Notes: generated by a model from the letters alone, not told the origin. Positions 30,677-42,979 are shown, numbered from the stretch's first letter. The stretch: 64,000 bases of DNA from Lucinisca nassula (GCA_963580285.1 OY757010.1:151841596-151905595), one strand, 5' to 3'. Numbers and translations are program-made.

Positions 30677-30960
30677 ATTTGTTTGGGTTGAGGTTTAACG
30701 TTCTCTCAACACCGTTTAGGTCATATATATATACACAATGGTTATATGATTTATACGGGCCTTGAGTTTTGGAGCATGTTAAACCAGTAATTTACTCGTT
30801 AGAGAGAAGAACTACGGTGGTGCAGTAGATTAGTCACTCGCTTTGGAAATCGGGTGCAGACATAAGCTGTTTACCAGTACTCAAGTTCGGTCGGGTTCAG
30901 CTCTGCGCAGAAACACCATGCAGCCATAGCTATTTCTCAATGTCCAGATGGGCGGGGCGC
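30677..30960 (-). repeat. SINE family A, degenerate
   Basis: GGTTTAACGTTC at one end and GTTTACCAGTACTC...CAGATGGGCGGGGC at the other; the middle is replaced. Confidence 0.6.
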
Positions 30961-31009
30961 TTAATAATGACTTTCTGGGAAAATAATCTGAGCTGGTTAA
31001 TCGTTTACC

Positions 31010-31235
31010 CATCACGAAAACACGCCTATATATTTTTACCCCCATTGAACCCCACTTGTATACAGTAAAACGGGGGTTTACTGGGGTAAACATTATTTTT
31101 GTTATTTCTGCTCTATATTTTGAGCAAAAATAAGAAAAATATCATAATTTTTCATCTTAAAAATTTCGTTTTTTTTTTTTCGGCGGTAAAGTTTACACTG
31201 CATTTGTAAAAGCGTGTTTTCGTATTAAGTTAAGA
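31010..31235. mobile_element. MITE family M5
   Basis: Ends ATCACGAAAACACGCCTATA and complement GCGTGTTTTCGTA. Confidence 0.8.
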
Positions 31236-31789
31236 ATGTTGACTAGGCCGACACACTTCAATTAGACCATGCGTCAGTTTATAATTAGACCTACATGTTT
31301 TGAAAACTGAGCTTAAAAATTAGTCAGACCTGAGAAAACCACACCCACGCATTGTTTACACGTTTACCTAACGATAACATGGGTAATAAATTAATTTTCT
31401 TCAAATACTTTCACTGAAATCAATAAAGTAACATTGAAATTTGTTTCGGTCATAAAATGGTTATCTCTTGTTTACATGCTCGAATATAGCCATAGTTGTA
31501 AAGAAAATTTCGGGTCTCATATTGTGATCCGGATTTTTTCTGCTTGCAAATACTCGGTGAAAATTATGTATCCATAGTTTACATTCCCCATAATTAGTAT
31601 CAAATTAACGGCTTAATTTATGGTTCATATGAACATGATGATGAAATCAATGTTTTAATGAGTTTTGCTGAAAAACGAGACTTTTATCAGTGATTCACAA
31701 CTCGCAGTTTTGAAAGGGATAAGTTTTTCCTAAAACAATTACCCTGGCTGCCCATAAACGAGAAACTTTGACCTGACCTTATCTCTGAT

Positions 31790-32180
31790 AATTAAGAAAT
31801 GAATTTTATTTTTCTGCTCTTCATGAGGGTATGAACGCATTTGGTCGCCCGCAAAGTGAATGGATCCCGAAGGGGGGTTCATGTAAACTTTGCTAGCGAC
31901 CAGCTGTCGTTCATACTTTCATGAACAGCTGAAAAATTAAGTTTATTTCTTATTTACATTCTTTGCTCCTCATCACTGGGCGAAAACAAAATGCTAAAAG
32001 GGCAAACTTTTATAGATGAAAAACATTTACACGCTGTTTTTCTACATAGAGCGGAACAGCGCTGACGTCAGATCGTAGAGAACCATTAATACGCCACTTG
32101 ACGTGACTGAAAATCATATGACTCGATGCCACGTTGTTTTCTATAGGTTTACGTTAGGCTTTACACTGGAAATGTAAATA
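31790..32180. repeat. Repeat family M11 (reverse of 10100-10560)
   Basis: Shares GTATGAACG, GCGACC, TTTACACGCTGTTTTTCTAC and ATAGGTTTACGTTA blocks with the other copy in opposite orientation. Confidence 0.7.
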
Positions 32181-32365
32181 TTGTCATTTTGGTACCGAGT
32201 TATACGTTGAATGGGTGGACATTGCTGTTCTCAAGAAAATTTTCACAAGCAGGTGCCAACAAAGTATATTGGACCCAAAAAGTAAGTGCAAACAATCATG
32301 CAGCTTGCTCAAGCGGTCCTCAAGGGCCCAATTGTTCAACACTAACGGTGTCATAAATCTGCAAC

Positions 32366-32435
32366 TATTTTTGCTGAAAAATGTGAGTAGCTTTTGCAAA
32401 GGCAAAAGCTACTCACATTTTTTTCAGCAAAAATA
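32366..32435. repeat. Near-perfect 70-bp palindrome
   Basis: Arms of TATTTTTGCTGAAAAATGTG... and complement with a 4-base centre; two extra T on the right. Confidence 0.9.
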
Positions 32436-32619
32436 CCAGAGTAGCTAAAACAGTTAACATTTTGACCACTTGTGAGCTCGTTAGGTTAACGATGCTTTGA
32501 ACAACTGGACTCAGATATCATTATGATACGATAACACTTCCGTGTGATATAGTACATTTTTCAATCCTCAAAAAAGGCATTTTTTTCTGATGAAAATCTG
32601 TTATACTTTTCTTATTTAT

Positions 32620-33060
32620 ATTCCAAACAAAGGTTTTGGGTGCTCGTTAGAACCGCCTTATTCGGCCCCCGCCCATCGGGGATTGAAGAAATATATGGGC
32701 TGCATGATGCTCCCACGCACAGCGGAAACCGATCCGCACACGAGTACTGGTAAGCAGCTAAGAGGATCTAAGCCTGCCCAGGTAAAGCGGTACCAGTCGG
32801 CCCGTCCATGCTTATAAACCCTATTGGTTTCATTCGGCTACAGGGCTTGAGATGTCATTTCATCTCAATGTCGGGTAAAAGTCCCACAAAATTGGAAGCA
32901 ACGTCTCCAAAATGACCTTTACAGTGTTGACGGGGACGTTAAACCTCAAATCAAACAAACAAAAGAATCGCCTCATTGGCGGTTCTAACGAGTACCCACA
33001 ATCTTTGTCTTGGTGAAGAAATAAAGAAAATAATGTTTACCCACTGTAAACCCCAATTTT
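32620..33060. mobile_element. M5-type hairpin element interrupted by SINE A
   Basis: GGGTGCTCGTTAGAACCGCC on the left and complement GGCGGTTCTAACGAGTACCC on the right, with a SINE between. Confidence 0.75.
32664..32964 (+). repeat. SINE family A, full length
   Basis: CGGCCCCCGCCCATCGGGG head to AAATCAAACAAACAAAA tail, ~300 bp. Diverged duplication GAACCGCCTTATT / GAATCGCCTCATT flanks it. Confidence 0.92.
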
Positions 33061-33172
33061 CTCTATATAAATTGTGGTTTGGGGGGTTCCGTATTTCACG
33101 GACTTGTTCACGTGATGTTTGTTAACACAAGATTCCTCGAAGCTTCAATGCCCAACTCCGCAAAGCGCTTTG

Positions 33173-33364
33173 ACCAGGCAAAGTGGTGCGAGTCGGGCCG
33201 GACCACCCAATGTATATAAGCCTTTTGGTTTCATTGGGTGGCAGGGCTTGAGATGTCATTTCATCTCAGTGTCGGGTAAAAGACCAACAAAATAAATTGG
33301 AAGCAACGTCTCCAAAATGACCTAAATAGTGTTGACGGGGACGTTAACCCTCAATTCAAACAAA
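33173..33364 (+). repeat. SINE family A, 5'-truncated
   Basis: GGCAAAGTGGTGCGAGTCGG to TCAATTCAAACAAAA. Confidence 0.9.
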
Positions 33365-33719
33365 ACCGACTCTGCAAAGGGCCCTGACACTTTTAATTAT
33401 TTACAGAAAACTATCAAAAGTTTATCTCAGTTGATTTAGAAAATGGCCCAAACAACAAACACACAGGATGTCATAGCCTACGGCTATATAAAATGACTTA
33501 GTCAAAAGGTATATAACTCAGTTAAATATTTACGTAATTTTACAGAAACTTATTACATCACCTATTCGGTGGTCCCAACCACTGATCTCCCCAAGTTTTC
33601 CTATTAGATTTTCGGTTTGGTTTCGGGTTCAACTGCCCAATCATCACTGTTTAGATAATGTCGAGCCGGTCGGTTTACCTAACACATCTCCAAAATGGCT
33701 ACTTATCTGATGAAAATCC

Positions 33720-33845
33720 GTGATATTTTTCTTATATATACTGCAAACATAGGTTTTGGGTGCTCGTTAGAATCGCCTCATTGAGGCGGTTCTAACGAGT
33801 ACCCACAACCTATGTCCTGGAGTAGAAATAAGAAAAATAATGTAT
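33720..33845. repeat. M5-type hairpin
   Basis: GGGTGCTCGTTAGAATCGCC and complement, directly abutting at TCATTGAGG. Confidence 0.85.
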
Positions 33846-34973
33846 ACCCCATATACCCCAAGAGTGGGGATTAGGGGGTGTTCCCCATATACCCCAAGAA
33901 TGGGGTTTAGGGGTGTTCATTTCACGGACTTGTTCACATGATGGTCCAGAAAAGGACAAAACTTAGTTAATATGTTCCAATGGCCATTCAGATTATTATT
34001 ACGCACAAAGAAAGACAGAAAGAAAATAAATCTTTCTACATGAGAGGGGGGAGGGAGACGCCTGCTACATGCTATTTCAAATGCCAAACCAGTGTGCCCC
34101 ACTTTATAGAAGTTTTTTCCGCAGGCATGTGGGCTACTAAAAGAAAGTAAGAATTAAACAAACTCAGCTAGCTTCAAAGAAATATATAATACCAACGGTA
34201 GATTGTGGACACTCGTTAAACCAGCCTCGGTGAGGCAATTCTAACGTCTACCCAAAACGTACGATAAAATTTTCCCTCTAAAAAGTGGGGTTTACAAGAG
34301 TGAGAATTCATGCGATAACCATGCAGTTCTCTATGGTTTATAGAGTAATATTGTCGCAGTTTATTATTTTCTATCAACGCCTCATATTTTATAGCAAATG
34401 CAATAACAACAAAAAGAAATAAATAGATAGAAATCAACAAAAAAAATAAATGGTCAACGCTGGTCAAAGGGTTAAAGGTAATAATAGGGTGTGACAAGTG
34501 AACGATGAATGCGTTTCTATTTTTACCCCTTATCGTGACGATACATATGCAGGTGTTTACAGAAAATCAATCAAAGTAAAGTGAAAATAAAGTACAAATT
34601 AAATCTACTTACAAATACAGCGAAATTAAAGAAAAACAATGCATATTTTATCACTAGATTTATAGGAGACGAATCCCGTCGTGACATCTTTCCTGTATCG
34701 AATATTACCCATAGAAGGAAAATGTAGTTTTATGGGTACCGCATCAGTGTGAGGCCCTACGTGGGGAAATTACCTGTATTTGTTTTTACCTGTAGTATCA
34801 ATGGATAAGGCGGATCCACATTTTTCAAATACATACAACAATGATACAGTCAGCAGATCAAACAGAGAAAAGATAACTATCAAATGCCAATTGCGAGAAA
34901 CACACCTATTTAAATTGAAAGTTCTATCACCAAAATTGAAAATTTTCAGATAGTAAAAAAAAATCTGTTTCAT

Positions 34974-35240
34974 CACGAAAACACGTCTATATAATATTGA
35001 CCCCCTTGAACCCCACTTTTATATAGTAAAACTGGGGTCTACAGGGGTAAACCGTATTTTTCTTATTTCTGCTCTAAAATATAGCTTGTGGGTACTTGGT
35101 TCTAACGAGTACTCACAATCTATATTTTGAGCAGAAATAAGAAAAATATCACATTTTTTCATCTTAAAATGCACGTTTTTTTCGGCGATAAAGGTTGCAA
35201 TGTATTTGTATAGGCGTGTTTTCGTAATGTTTTTTTATAC
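34974..35240. mobile_element. MITE family M5 with central hairpin
   Basis: Ends ATCACGAAAACACGTCTATA and TATAGGCGTGTTTTCGTAAT. The centre has TGTGGGTACTTGG...CGAGTACTCACA. Confidence 0.88.
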
Positions 35241-35354
35241 ATATTTCTGCTCAAAACATAGATTCTGGGAACTCATTAAAGCCGCATCGGCGAGTACCCA
35301 CAATAAATGTTTTTGTGTAGAAATATGAAAAGCAACATATACCCCTGTAAACCA

Positions 35355-35599
35355 GGGGCCGAGGTTATAAAACCTCTTTTTCATGCTCAGCTCACTTGAG
35401 CATAAAATTCGCCTTGCTCATAAACTTTAAAATGCCAACAATTGTTGGCATTTTAAACTTTATGAGCAAGACAAATAACATTCTGTGCTAATCCGAGCAG
35501 GAAAATTGCCTCTTTCATTTGTATTTTGATCATTATGAGCATAATAAATTTCATGCTCAAGTGAGTTGAGCATGAAAAAAGTTTTAAAACCTCGGGGCC
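35355..35599. mobile_element. MITE family M6
   Basis: Ends GGGGCCGAGGTTATAAAACC and complement; inner arm TTGAGCAT; centre palindrome TGCCAACAATTGTTGGCA. Confidence 0.88.
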
Positions 35600-35792
35600 A
35601 GTATTACTTAATCAAACTGGAGTTTGAGGGGGTTGAAATTATATAGGCGTGTTTTCGTGATAATGTATCAAATATCCATGTAAACCCCACATAGAAAAGG
35701 GTAGGGTTTACATGGATATTTAATACATTAATGCAGTTTGAGGTGGTTCTCTCGCGTGCAAACAGTTTATGTTTTTCCTATAAACAGAGTCT

Positions 35793-35997
35793 GGTTTTGG
35801 TTTTACCACCCTTTCAAGATTGTTTCACTTATTTCGAGCAGATCGTAACCACAGATGGGCGGAAATCGGGATTCCCGGAGAAAAATCACCTGACCTTCCA
35901 TTGCAGAACATGGCGCCTCACATGACTCGAGTAAGGCTCGAACTCACAGCGGTGAGAGACCGCATGATTTAGAGTCAGCGCTCTTACGCAATATAGG
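35793..35997 (-). repeat. SINE family B, diverged
   Basis: CCTTTCAAGATTGTTTCACT to GAGTCAGCGCTCTTA. Confidence 0.8.
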
Positions 35998-36004
35998 ATA
36001 CGGT

Positions 36005-36243
36005 TCCGAGGTTATAAAACTTTTTTCATGCTCAACTCACTTGAGCATGAAATTTGTCATGCTCACAAATTTTAAAATGCCAACAATTGTTGGCATTTTA
36101 AAATTTGTGAGCAGGACAAATAACATTCTCTGCTATCTGAGAAAGAAAAATCGCTCTACTTCTTAGTATTTTAATTTTTAGGAGCACCACAAGTTTCATG
36201 CTCAGCTGAGTTGAGTATGAAAAAAGTTTTATAACGTTGGGAC
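36005..36243. mobile_element. MITE family M6, second copy
   Basis: Same ends and the same central TGCCAACAATTGTTGGCA; a third partial copy lies at ~36389-36500. Confidence 0.88.
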
Positions 36244-36507
36244 CTGTCTTTTTCCTGTATAGCATCACGTTTTCATGTTTATGGTTCGAATACCAAAATA
36301 ACTTTCCAGAGATGGAAGTATAAGCCCTTTTTCAAATAAATAAAGAGAGAAATTAAGCCACTGAATTAGACTAAGCCTGAGCCTGAGGTTACGAAACCTT
36401 TTCATGCACGTTTCAGTTGAGTAGGAAATACCCTGCTCATAAATATTGAAATGAGCAGTAGAATTGTCCATTTTCTGCTGATCTGAGAACTGCAATACTT
36501 TTTGTTG

Positions 36508-36802
36508 GTTTTGTTTGTTCGATTTGAGGTTTAACGTCCCCATCAACACAGTGTATGTCACTTTGGAGACGTTGCTTCCAATTTTGTGGGACTTTTACCC
36601 GACATTGAGATGAGATGACATCTCAAGCCCTGTCGCCCAATGAAACCAATAGGGTTTATAAGCATGGACTCGCACCGCTTTGCCTGGGCAGGCTTAAATC
36701 CTCTAAGCGGTTTACCAGTACCTGTGTGCGGTCGATGTCAGCTCTGCATGGAAGCATCATGCAGCCCATCTATTTCTTCAAGCCCCGATGGGCGGGGGCG
36801 AC
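36508..36802 (-). repeat. SINE family A, full length
   Basis: Minus-strand copy from the GGGGCTTGAAGAAATAG head to the AAACAAAACC tail. Confidence 0.9.
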
Positions 36803-36857
36803 ACTACTTTTTTGGTATTTAAACGGTTTTCTTGCCCATCTGAATCGAGCAACCTTT

Positions 36858-37075
36858 AAACATTACGAAAACATGCCTATACAAATACATTGTAAAGTTT
36901 ATCACCGAAAAAAAAATATAAATTTTTTAGATGCAAAATGGTGATATTTTTTCTTATTTCTGTTCAAAATATAGAAATAAGAAAAATAAGGTTTACCCCT
37001 GTAAACCCCAGTTTTACTATACAAAAGTGGGGTTCTAGGGGGGTCAAAATTATACAAGTGTGTTTTGGTGGTGTA
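36858..37075. mobile_element. MITE family M5, without hairpin
   Basis: ATTACGAAAACATGCCTATA and a diverged complement at the right. Confidence 0.8.
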
Positions 37076-37292
37076 ACAGTCCGTAAACTGGATTATTCCC
37101 CAACTGCGCCCGGTTGTTTCCAAATCTGATAAGCAACAAATGTATAATTTTCTAAGCTAAGCTGTCGAAGTTGTAGCATGTCTTTTTGAGATCGATGATC
37201 TGGCAACCTGTTGCAGTTCTAGTAATTATTTCTAGATCGATTCACAAAGTCATTACTAGAATCTGTCGACGCCGACCCTGAGCCCAAGTGCA

Positions 37293-37545
37293 AACTATAT
37301 GAGCCAGCGCAAGCCAAAACCTACAATAAGACGTGCGCCCAACGAAAACTCAGATCAGCCTGCGCATCCGCGCAGTCTGATCAGAGTCTTCGTTGTGCGC
37401 TCTAAGGATAGCAAGGGGCCCAATGTTCCTTCATGCAGCAGGAGAAGTCTCTGGTCAGACTTTGTAGATGCGCAGGCTGATCTGATTCTTCGCTGGGCGC
37501 ACATGTAAGTTGTAGGAAATGCTGTGCCCCGGATCATATGAGCCA
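37293..37545. mobile_element. MITE family M3
   Basis: GAGCCAGCGCAAGCC left; right end TGCTGTGCCCCGGATCAT; internal palindrome around CATCCGCGCAGTCTGATCAG. Confidence 0.8.
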
Positions 37546-37557
37546 CAATTTGACCTA

Positions 37558-38165
37558 CAGTAGAACTTCAACGGCTGGAACACCGATAGCTCGTTTACCA
37601 TGGCTGTTTCGCTTTCGTACTTAAGGGGAATGGTAACACCTGGCAGATTTTTCAGCCATTTTTCAAAGGGAGACAACTTTCGGGAATTCCTGTTCGCTTT
37701 TCTATTAGCCGTGTTCCACTTAAAATGGGATCTTCTCCTAATGGATAGAATTTGCTCCTGAGGAGCAATTTTTTTTTCCTTTAAGAGTAGAGCCCCTATT
37801 GACAAGGGAGACAAAAATATTTTTACAGGAGTTGCCTCCCCTGCCGGTGTATCCATTCCCTTAAGTCCCAAAGATTTTTTTTTCCGGTTTCCGGTAGCTG
37901 CAGATAACACACATTTAGGGATAATACACGAGAAGGTTTTTCTTGTTTTATTTTGAAAACGTATGTTGTGTGTACTCATTAGAATCGCCTCCATGAGTAC
38001 ACAAAACATAATTTTTACTTTTTTTGCGAAAAGATATTCATAGATTATCCCCATTTTGCCACCTAAACGAGTAGTAAGACAAACTCTCAGTGGCTCGAGC
38101 TACCCCTGTCTCGAACAAATTTTCGTTGTTCCAAAGATGTTCGAACCATTGAAGTTTGACTGTTA
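37558..38165. mobile_element. MITE M7 with inserted family M12
   Basis: ACAGTAGAACTTCAACGGC and complement CATTGAAGTTTGACTGT as ends. The middle (37623-37850) is family M12, with a TTTGCTCCTGAGGAGCAA palindrome. A long minus-strand ORF across it is fortuitous. Confidence 0.7.
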
Positions 38166-38299
38166 AATGCATAGTACTACTCCAAGTATGTTTAAGTCAG
38201 AGACAATCACGTTAAAGCGGCGAAACAACATAACGATCTGTCCACTTGGTGAAACTATAGCGACGCAGTCCAGATATGTGCATGTCATCACATCGGTTA

Positions 38300-38530
38300 T
38301 CTGATCGATTATTTTGGTGTTGTGTCGACTCCCAGAGATCGGGAGAAAAGAGTTAGAAGAGAGAGTAGAAGTGATTAAAATCAAAAGGACAGAAGTGAAA
38401 GATGAAAATGATTACTAGCACACAACCAGAAAAAAACCCTTACCTGCTGCAAGAGCAGCCAGCAAGCGATGTCCAGCTGGAAGACGCCAGGTGACGTAAG
38501 ATACACGACACCTTCGCCTCGCCCAACCAC
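38300..38530 (-). repeat. Repeat family R
   Basis: Contains ACACCTTCGCCTCGCCCAAC. The M1 element starts right after it. Confidence 0.55.
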
Positions 38531-38537
38531 CTCCTCT

Positions 38538-39850
38538 ATGGGGCGCCATTTTACTATTTATTCCCTATTTTTATAGATACCCATAATTATTTATGGACAT
38601 CCATAATTCGAATTAATGATATCCATAATTCGAATAATGGATATATCCATAATTCAATCTGAATTAATGATATCCATAAATCGAATTATGGATATCCATT
38701 TTTCGGCTGATTTATGGATATCATTAATTCGATTTATGGATAACCATAAATCTAATTATGGTTATCCATAATTCAATTTATGGATATCATTAATTCAGAT
38801 CGATTTATGGATATCCATAATTCGAATTATGGATATCCATAAATCGAATAATGGATATCCATAATTCTTTTTATGGATATCCATAACTCAGATCGATTTA
38901 TGGATATGCATAACGCGAATTATGGATATCATTAATTCGAATTATGGATATCCATAGTTCGGTCAATTTATGGATATCCATAATTCGATAAATGGATATC
39001 CACAATTCGTCTTGGCAAATAAAAACAATAAATAATGACTGAAACCAAAGGTTTTTACGGTGGGTATTGGATATCACTAATTCGAAATATGGATATCCAT
39101 AATTCAGCCCGATTTACAGATATCCATAATTCGATTTATGGATATCCATAATTCAAATTATGGATATCCATAAATCAGCGGAATAATGGATATCCATATT
39201 TTGATTTATTGATATCCATAATTGGAATTAGTGATACACATAATTCGGATTATGGATATCCATAAATCGCTATAATTCGAATTATGGATATCCATTATTC
39301 GGCTGATTTATGGATATACATACATCGAATTATGGATATCTATAAAGATGGATTAACGGCCCCCGCCGATTGGGGCTTGAAAAAATAGATGGGCTGCATG
39401 ATGCTTCCACGCAGAGCTGAAACCGATCCGCACACGAGTACTGGTAAACTGCTTAGAGGATCTAAGCCTGCCCAGGCAAAGTGGCGTGAGTCGGACCGTC
39501 CATGCTTATAAACCCTAGTGGGTTCATTGGGCGGTTCATCTCAATGTCGGATAAAAGTCCCTCAAAATTGGAAGCAATGTCTCCAAAATGACCTTTACAG
39601 TGTTGACGGGGACGTTAAACCTCAAATCAAATCAAACAAACAAATATAGATTAATATGGTTTCAGTCATTATTTATTGTATTTATTTGCAAAGACAAATT
39701 ATTGATATCCATAATTCGAAATATTGAGATCATTAATTCAACCCGATTTATAGATATCCATAATTTGATTTATGGATATCAATACTTCGAATTATGGATA
39801 TCCATTATTCGGCTTATTTATGGATATCCATAATTCGAATTTTGGAGCCC
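38538..39850. mobile_element. M1 palindrome array, largest copy, interrupted by SINE A
   Basis: Left end ATGGGGCGCCATTTTACTAT, ~790 bases of ATGGATATCCAT units, SINE A at 39358-39645, then more units to ~39845. The right terminus is lost. Confidence 0.85.
39358..39645 (+). repeat. SINE family A within M1 array
   Basis: GGCCCCCGCCGATTGGGGC head, AAATCAAACAAACAAA tail; GATTAA on both sides. Confidence 0.9.
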
Positions 39851-40054
39851 TGCGTTATATAAGGAGGAAGATTCCATTTAGTACAAAATGGGTTAAATAG
39901 GGGTTTTAGTCAAAATTATTTGCAGAATGACAAACAGTGTGGATCTTGATGACTTTTTATGAGAGTCTACACTGTTTGCATAGACATTTTGTACCGGTCT
40001 AAAAGGTTGAAAGAGTATTCTATAAACAATACATTGTGTCAAAATTGCATACCC

Positions 40055-40272
40055 ACTACGAAAACACGCCTATACAAATACATGTAACCTTTATCACCGA
40101 AAAAAATCTAAATTTTAAGATGAAAAATTGTAATATTTTACTTATTTCTGCTCAAAATATAGTTTTAGAGCAGATTTAAGAAAAATAAGGTTTACCCTTG
40201 CAAACCCCAGTTTTACTTTATAAAAGTGGGGTTCAAGAGGGTCAAAATTATATAGGCGTGTTTTCGTAATGT
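40055..40272. mobile_element. MITE family M5, without hairpin
   Basis: ACTACGAAAACACGCCTATA and complement TATAGGCGTGTTTTCGTAAT. Confidence 0.9.
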
Positions 40273-40869
40273 CGTTTGGCATAAAGTTGAATAGAACCAA
40301 CATAGCACTTGCTTTCTTAACTGCTTAACTGATCACCATCCTACAATTCTCCTATGTTGTCTCATAAATCATATATCGATAATCGAATATCGATAGTAGA
40401 TACTATATTGTTATTCGGGTTGCTTGATTGCATGAATGGCAACAGTTTGTTATCAAACCATGCGTTACTGTGACAGAAACAGTATTTCATCGGGAAAATG
40501 TTTACACTTATTTAAACATCAAACGTTTATAAGAAACGGACACTATTAATATTATAAATATGATACGAAATATTGATATGACCTTCGTCTTTCCAGGGAA
40601 TGTACTACTTGCTGTCATCGTGTGTCATTTGGTACAGACCTCCAGTATGGTGATCGGTTGTACCGACCACAAAAGAAGCCATTAAACACTCCTTTTGTAT
40701 GTTTGAGAACTTTCTGCGTTTCTAACATTAACAACAACCACTTATTATTTAACCCATATATGTCAATTGAATCTTCCACCTAGTAAGTTTGGAGTGGTTC
40801 ATTTCCAATTATAGGGGTGTCGGGTTTATTTTTGTTTGTGGCAAATTTAAAAAAAAATGAATGTTTTTT

Positions 40870-40940
40870 AAGCAACAGTGTAGATCCAGATCCAGATCAG
40901 ACGGCGGTGTCTGATATGGGTCTGCACTGTTTGCCAACGT
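40870..40940. repeat. Palindromic repeat family M4
   Basis: AACAGTGTAGATCCAGATC and GATATGGGTCTGCACTGTT. Confidence 0.75.
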
Positions 40941-41038
40941 TCCAGAAAAGGGCCGCCAGGATATATGGGTTAAAACAGTGCCAACTGAAGCAGTTACCTT
41001 TGCAGTAGTAATTCATTACAGCGTACCTTTGTAGTAAT

Positions 41039-41256
41039 ACAGTGAAATTCCGCTATTAAGGCCACCTAAAATTAAGACTAATTCTGTTTGAAGAAAACTT
41101 ATTTAGAAGGGTGCAGTTATTCTTTCTTCGTCCTTTCTGCACACAATGTCTTCTGGTCAGGAGCCACCTTTGGAACTGTTCAAAAGTGGTCATAAAGACC
41201 ACTTTTTTGAACAGTCCCAAGGGTGGTCTTAATATAGGAACTCTCCTATAATTCAT
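41039..41256. mobile_element. MITE family M8
   Basis: ACAGTGAAATTCCGCTATTA end; internal palindrome GGGACTGTTC-type (41168-41222). Other copies at 42500-42703 and 63862 to the window end. Confidence 0.75.
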
Positions 41257-41299
41257 TACAGCGTAAGAAAGTAATATTCTGCACAGTTGCCCTATAATG

Positions 41300-41455
41300 C
41301 CTCAGTGAGCCCATGACGTAATTCTGACGTCACATCAACGTCTGTGCGACGTCATGACGTTTTTACAACGTCACATCTACGTCGGTGCAACGTCGTGACG
41401 TTGCACCGACGTTGATATGACGTTGCCCTAGCGACGTTTGTCTGCTGGATGGCTC
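41300..41455. mobile_element. MITE family M2
   Basis: ACGTC-rich body as in 17822; right end TGTCTGCTGG; left end worn. Confidence 0.7.
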
Positions 41456-41947
41456 ATGAGTCACCACTCTAACACTGAAAATGACATTTTAGTAACCATT
41501 GCCTATTTCAGTCCGGCTCACAAGGTTCAGAAAGCTCCAGAATTCATTTGACCTCATCATCATTCAGGGGTGTTATTATAACTGTACATTAATAGTTTCA
41601 CTTTCTTATATCTTGGGAAAATTTTATGCTCTACAACTATTGGCATATACTACCTTACAGGATCATTATCAGCTCTGCAGCAAAGCATGATTGTAATTGC
41701 CACTGTGTGATAAAGACAGGAATAAGACGTTAAGAAATTCATAGAATTTATTCAAAATATATTTTTGTAACAGCCAATGCATTTTTACTTTTTTGTCTTT
41801 ATATGCTTGGCATACTGCTATAATGCGTTTCGTGTTTGAGCCGATGCAAGAGAAAAGGATCAAATGCTTGATTCCAGGTCAAATAAAAACACTATAAAGT
41901 ACTTCTTATTTTGGAAATTAAAGCCCTTTAAGATTCATTCAATTACC

Positions 41948-42282
41948 GGCCCCGATAGCTCAGTTGGTAGAGTGTCCGCTCCGGGGAACGGGAGGTCTCC
42001 GGTTCGATCCCGGGCCGCGACATACCAAAGTCGTTAAAAATGGAACTAGCTGCTCCTCGTTTGGCACTCAGATTTACGGGGTAGAGCTAGGACTGGTCGA
42101 TCCAGTGTCAGGATAATGTGACTGGGTGTGGTATCATGTAATGTGTCTGGGACATGATACTTCAGTGAGGCAGCACTATAAACGTGAGCATTGAGCTCCC
42201 TGTCGCAACCAGACACCGTCGTGATATGACTGAAAAATTGTTGAAAGCGACGTTAAACCCGAATTCACACACACACACAGAT
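41948..42282 (+). repeat. SINE family D (tRNA head), full length
   Basis: GGCCCCGATAGCTCAGTTGG (box A), GGTTCGATCC (box B), a body of ~230 bases ending AAAGCGACGTTAAACCCG, and a CA tail. Confidence 0.9.
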
Positions 42283-42499
42283 TCATTCAATCATTTTGAG
42301 CGGATACAATCTTTCAGGTGGATGAAAAGCTACCTGACACATCTGCAGACAGAACTTTGCATTGTCACTTATGAACAAAGCACTACACTCATACCATAAT
42401 AATGATTCAGGGTCAGCGCTCTTACCAATGCACCCCATCTCCAAACTTTGAATTTCATATTTCCATGTAGATGTAATAGCTTTCCAAGTTTTTATATAT

Positions 42500-42703
42500 A
42501 CAGTAAAATTCCTGTAGTAAGACCACCTTTGGGACTGTTCAAAAGTAACCACTACTTTGAACAGTCCCAAAGGTGGTCTCTGACCAGAAGACACTGTGGG
42601 CAGAAAACACAAAGAAAGATTAAGTGCAGCCTTCAAAATAAGCTTTTTAAAGCAGACTTTTCATAAATTTTGGTGGTCTTCAAAGCGGAATTTCACTGTA
42701 TAT
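42500..42703. mobile_element. MITE family M8
   Basis: ACAGTAAAATTCCTGTAGTA left and complement GCGGAATTTCACTGTAT right; internal palindrome TTTGGGACTGTTCAAA... Confidence 0.85.
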
Positions 42704-42704
42704 A

Positions 42705-42925
42705 ATATTTTGTGGTTTTACAGTCTTTTCAAGATTATTTCATTTATATCGAGCCGTCGTTAATCAGAGGTGAGCGGAAACTGGAGTACCCGGAGAAAAA
42801 AACACCTGATCTTCCGTTGCAAAACTTGGCGTCTCACATGTGACCCTAGCTAGGCTCGAGCAACATCGATGAGAGACCTAATGATTAAGAGTCGGTGTGC
42901 TTCTCCGCTAGGCCTCGGAGGCCAG
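42705..42925 (-). repeat. SINE family B
   Basis: TCAAGATTATTTCATTTATA to TTCTCCGCTAGGCCTCGGAG. Confidence 0.85.
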
Positions 42926-42979
42926 TACAGCTTTGCAGGCTGACTTAAATGCTTTATAGTCTGTTTAAGTTTCCAGGTT

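Noticed and set aside
37455..38054. 199-codon minus-strand ORF
   Set aside because: It runs across the M3, M12 and M7 repeat boundaries; no domain and no coding pattern.
41948..42021. Possible genuine tRNA gene at the SINE D head
   Set aside because: It continues into a SINE body with a second full copy at 51303-51692, and the anticodon stem pairs poorly.
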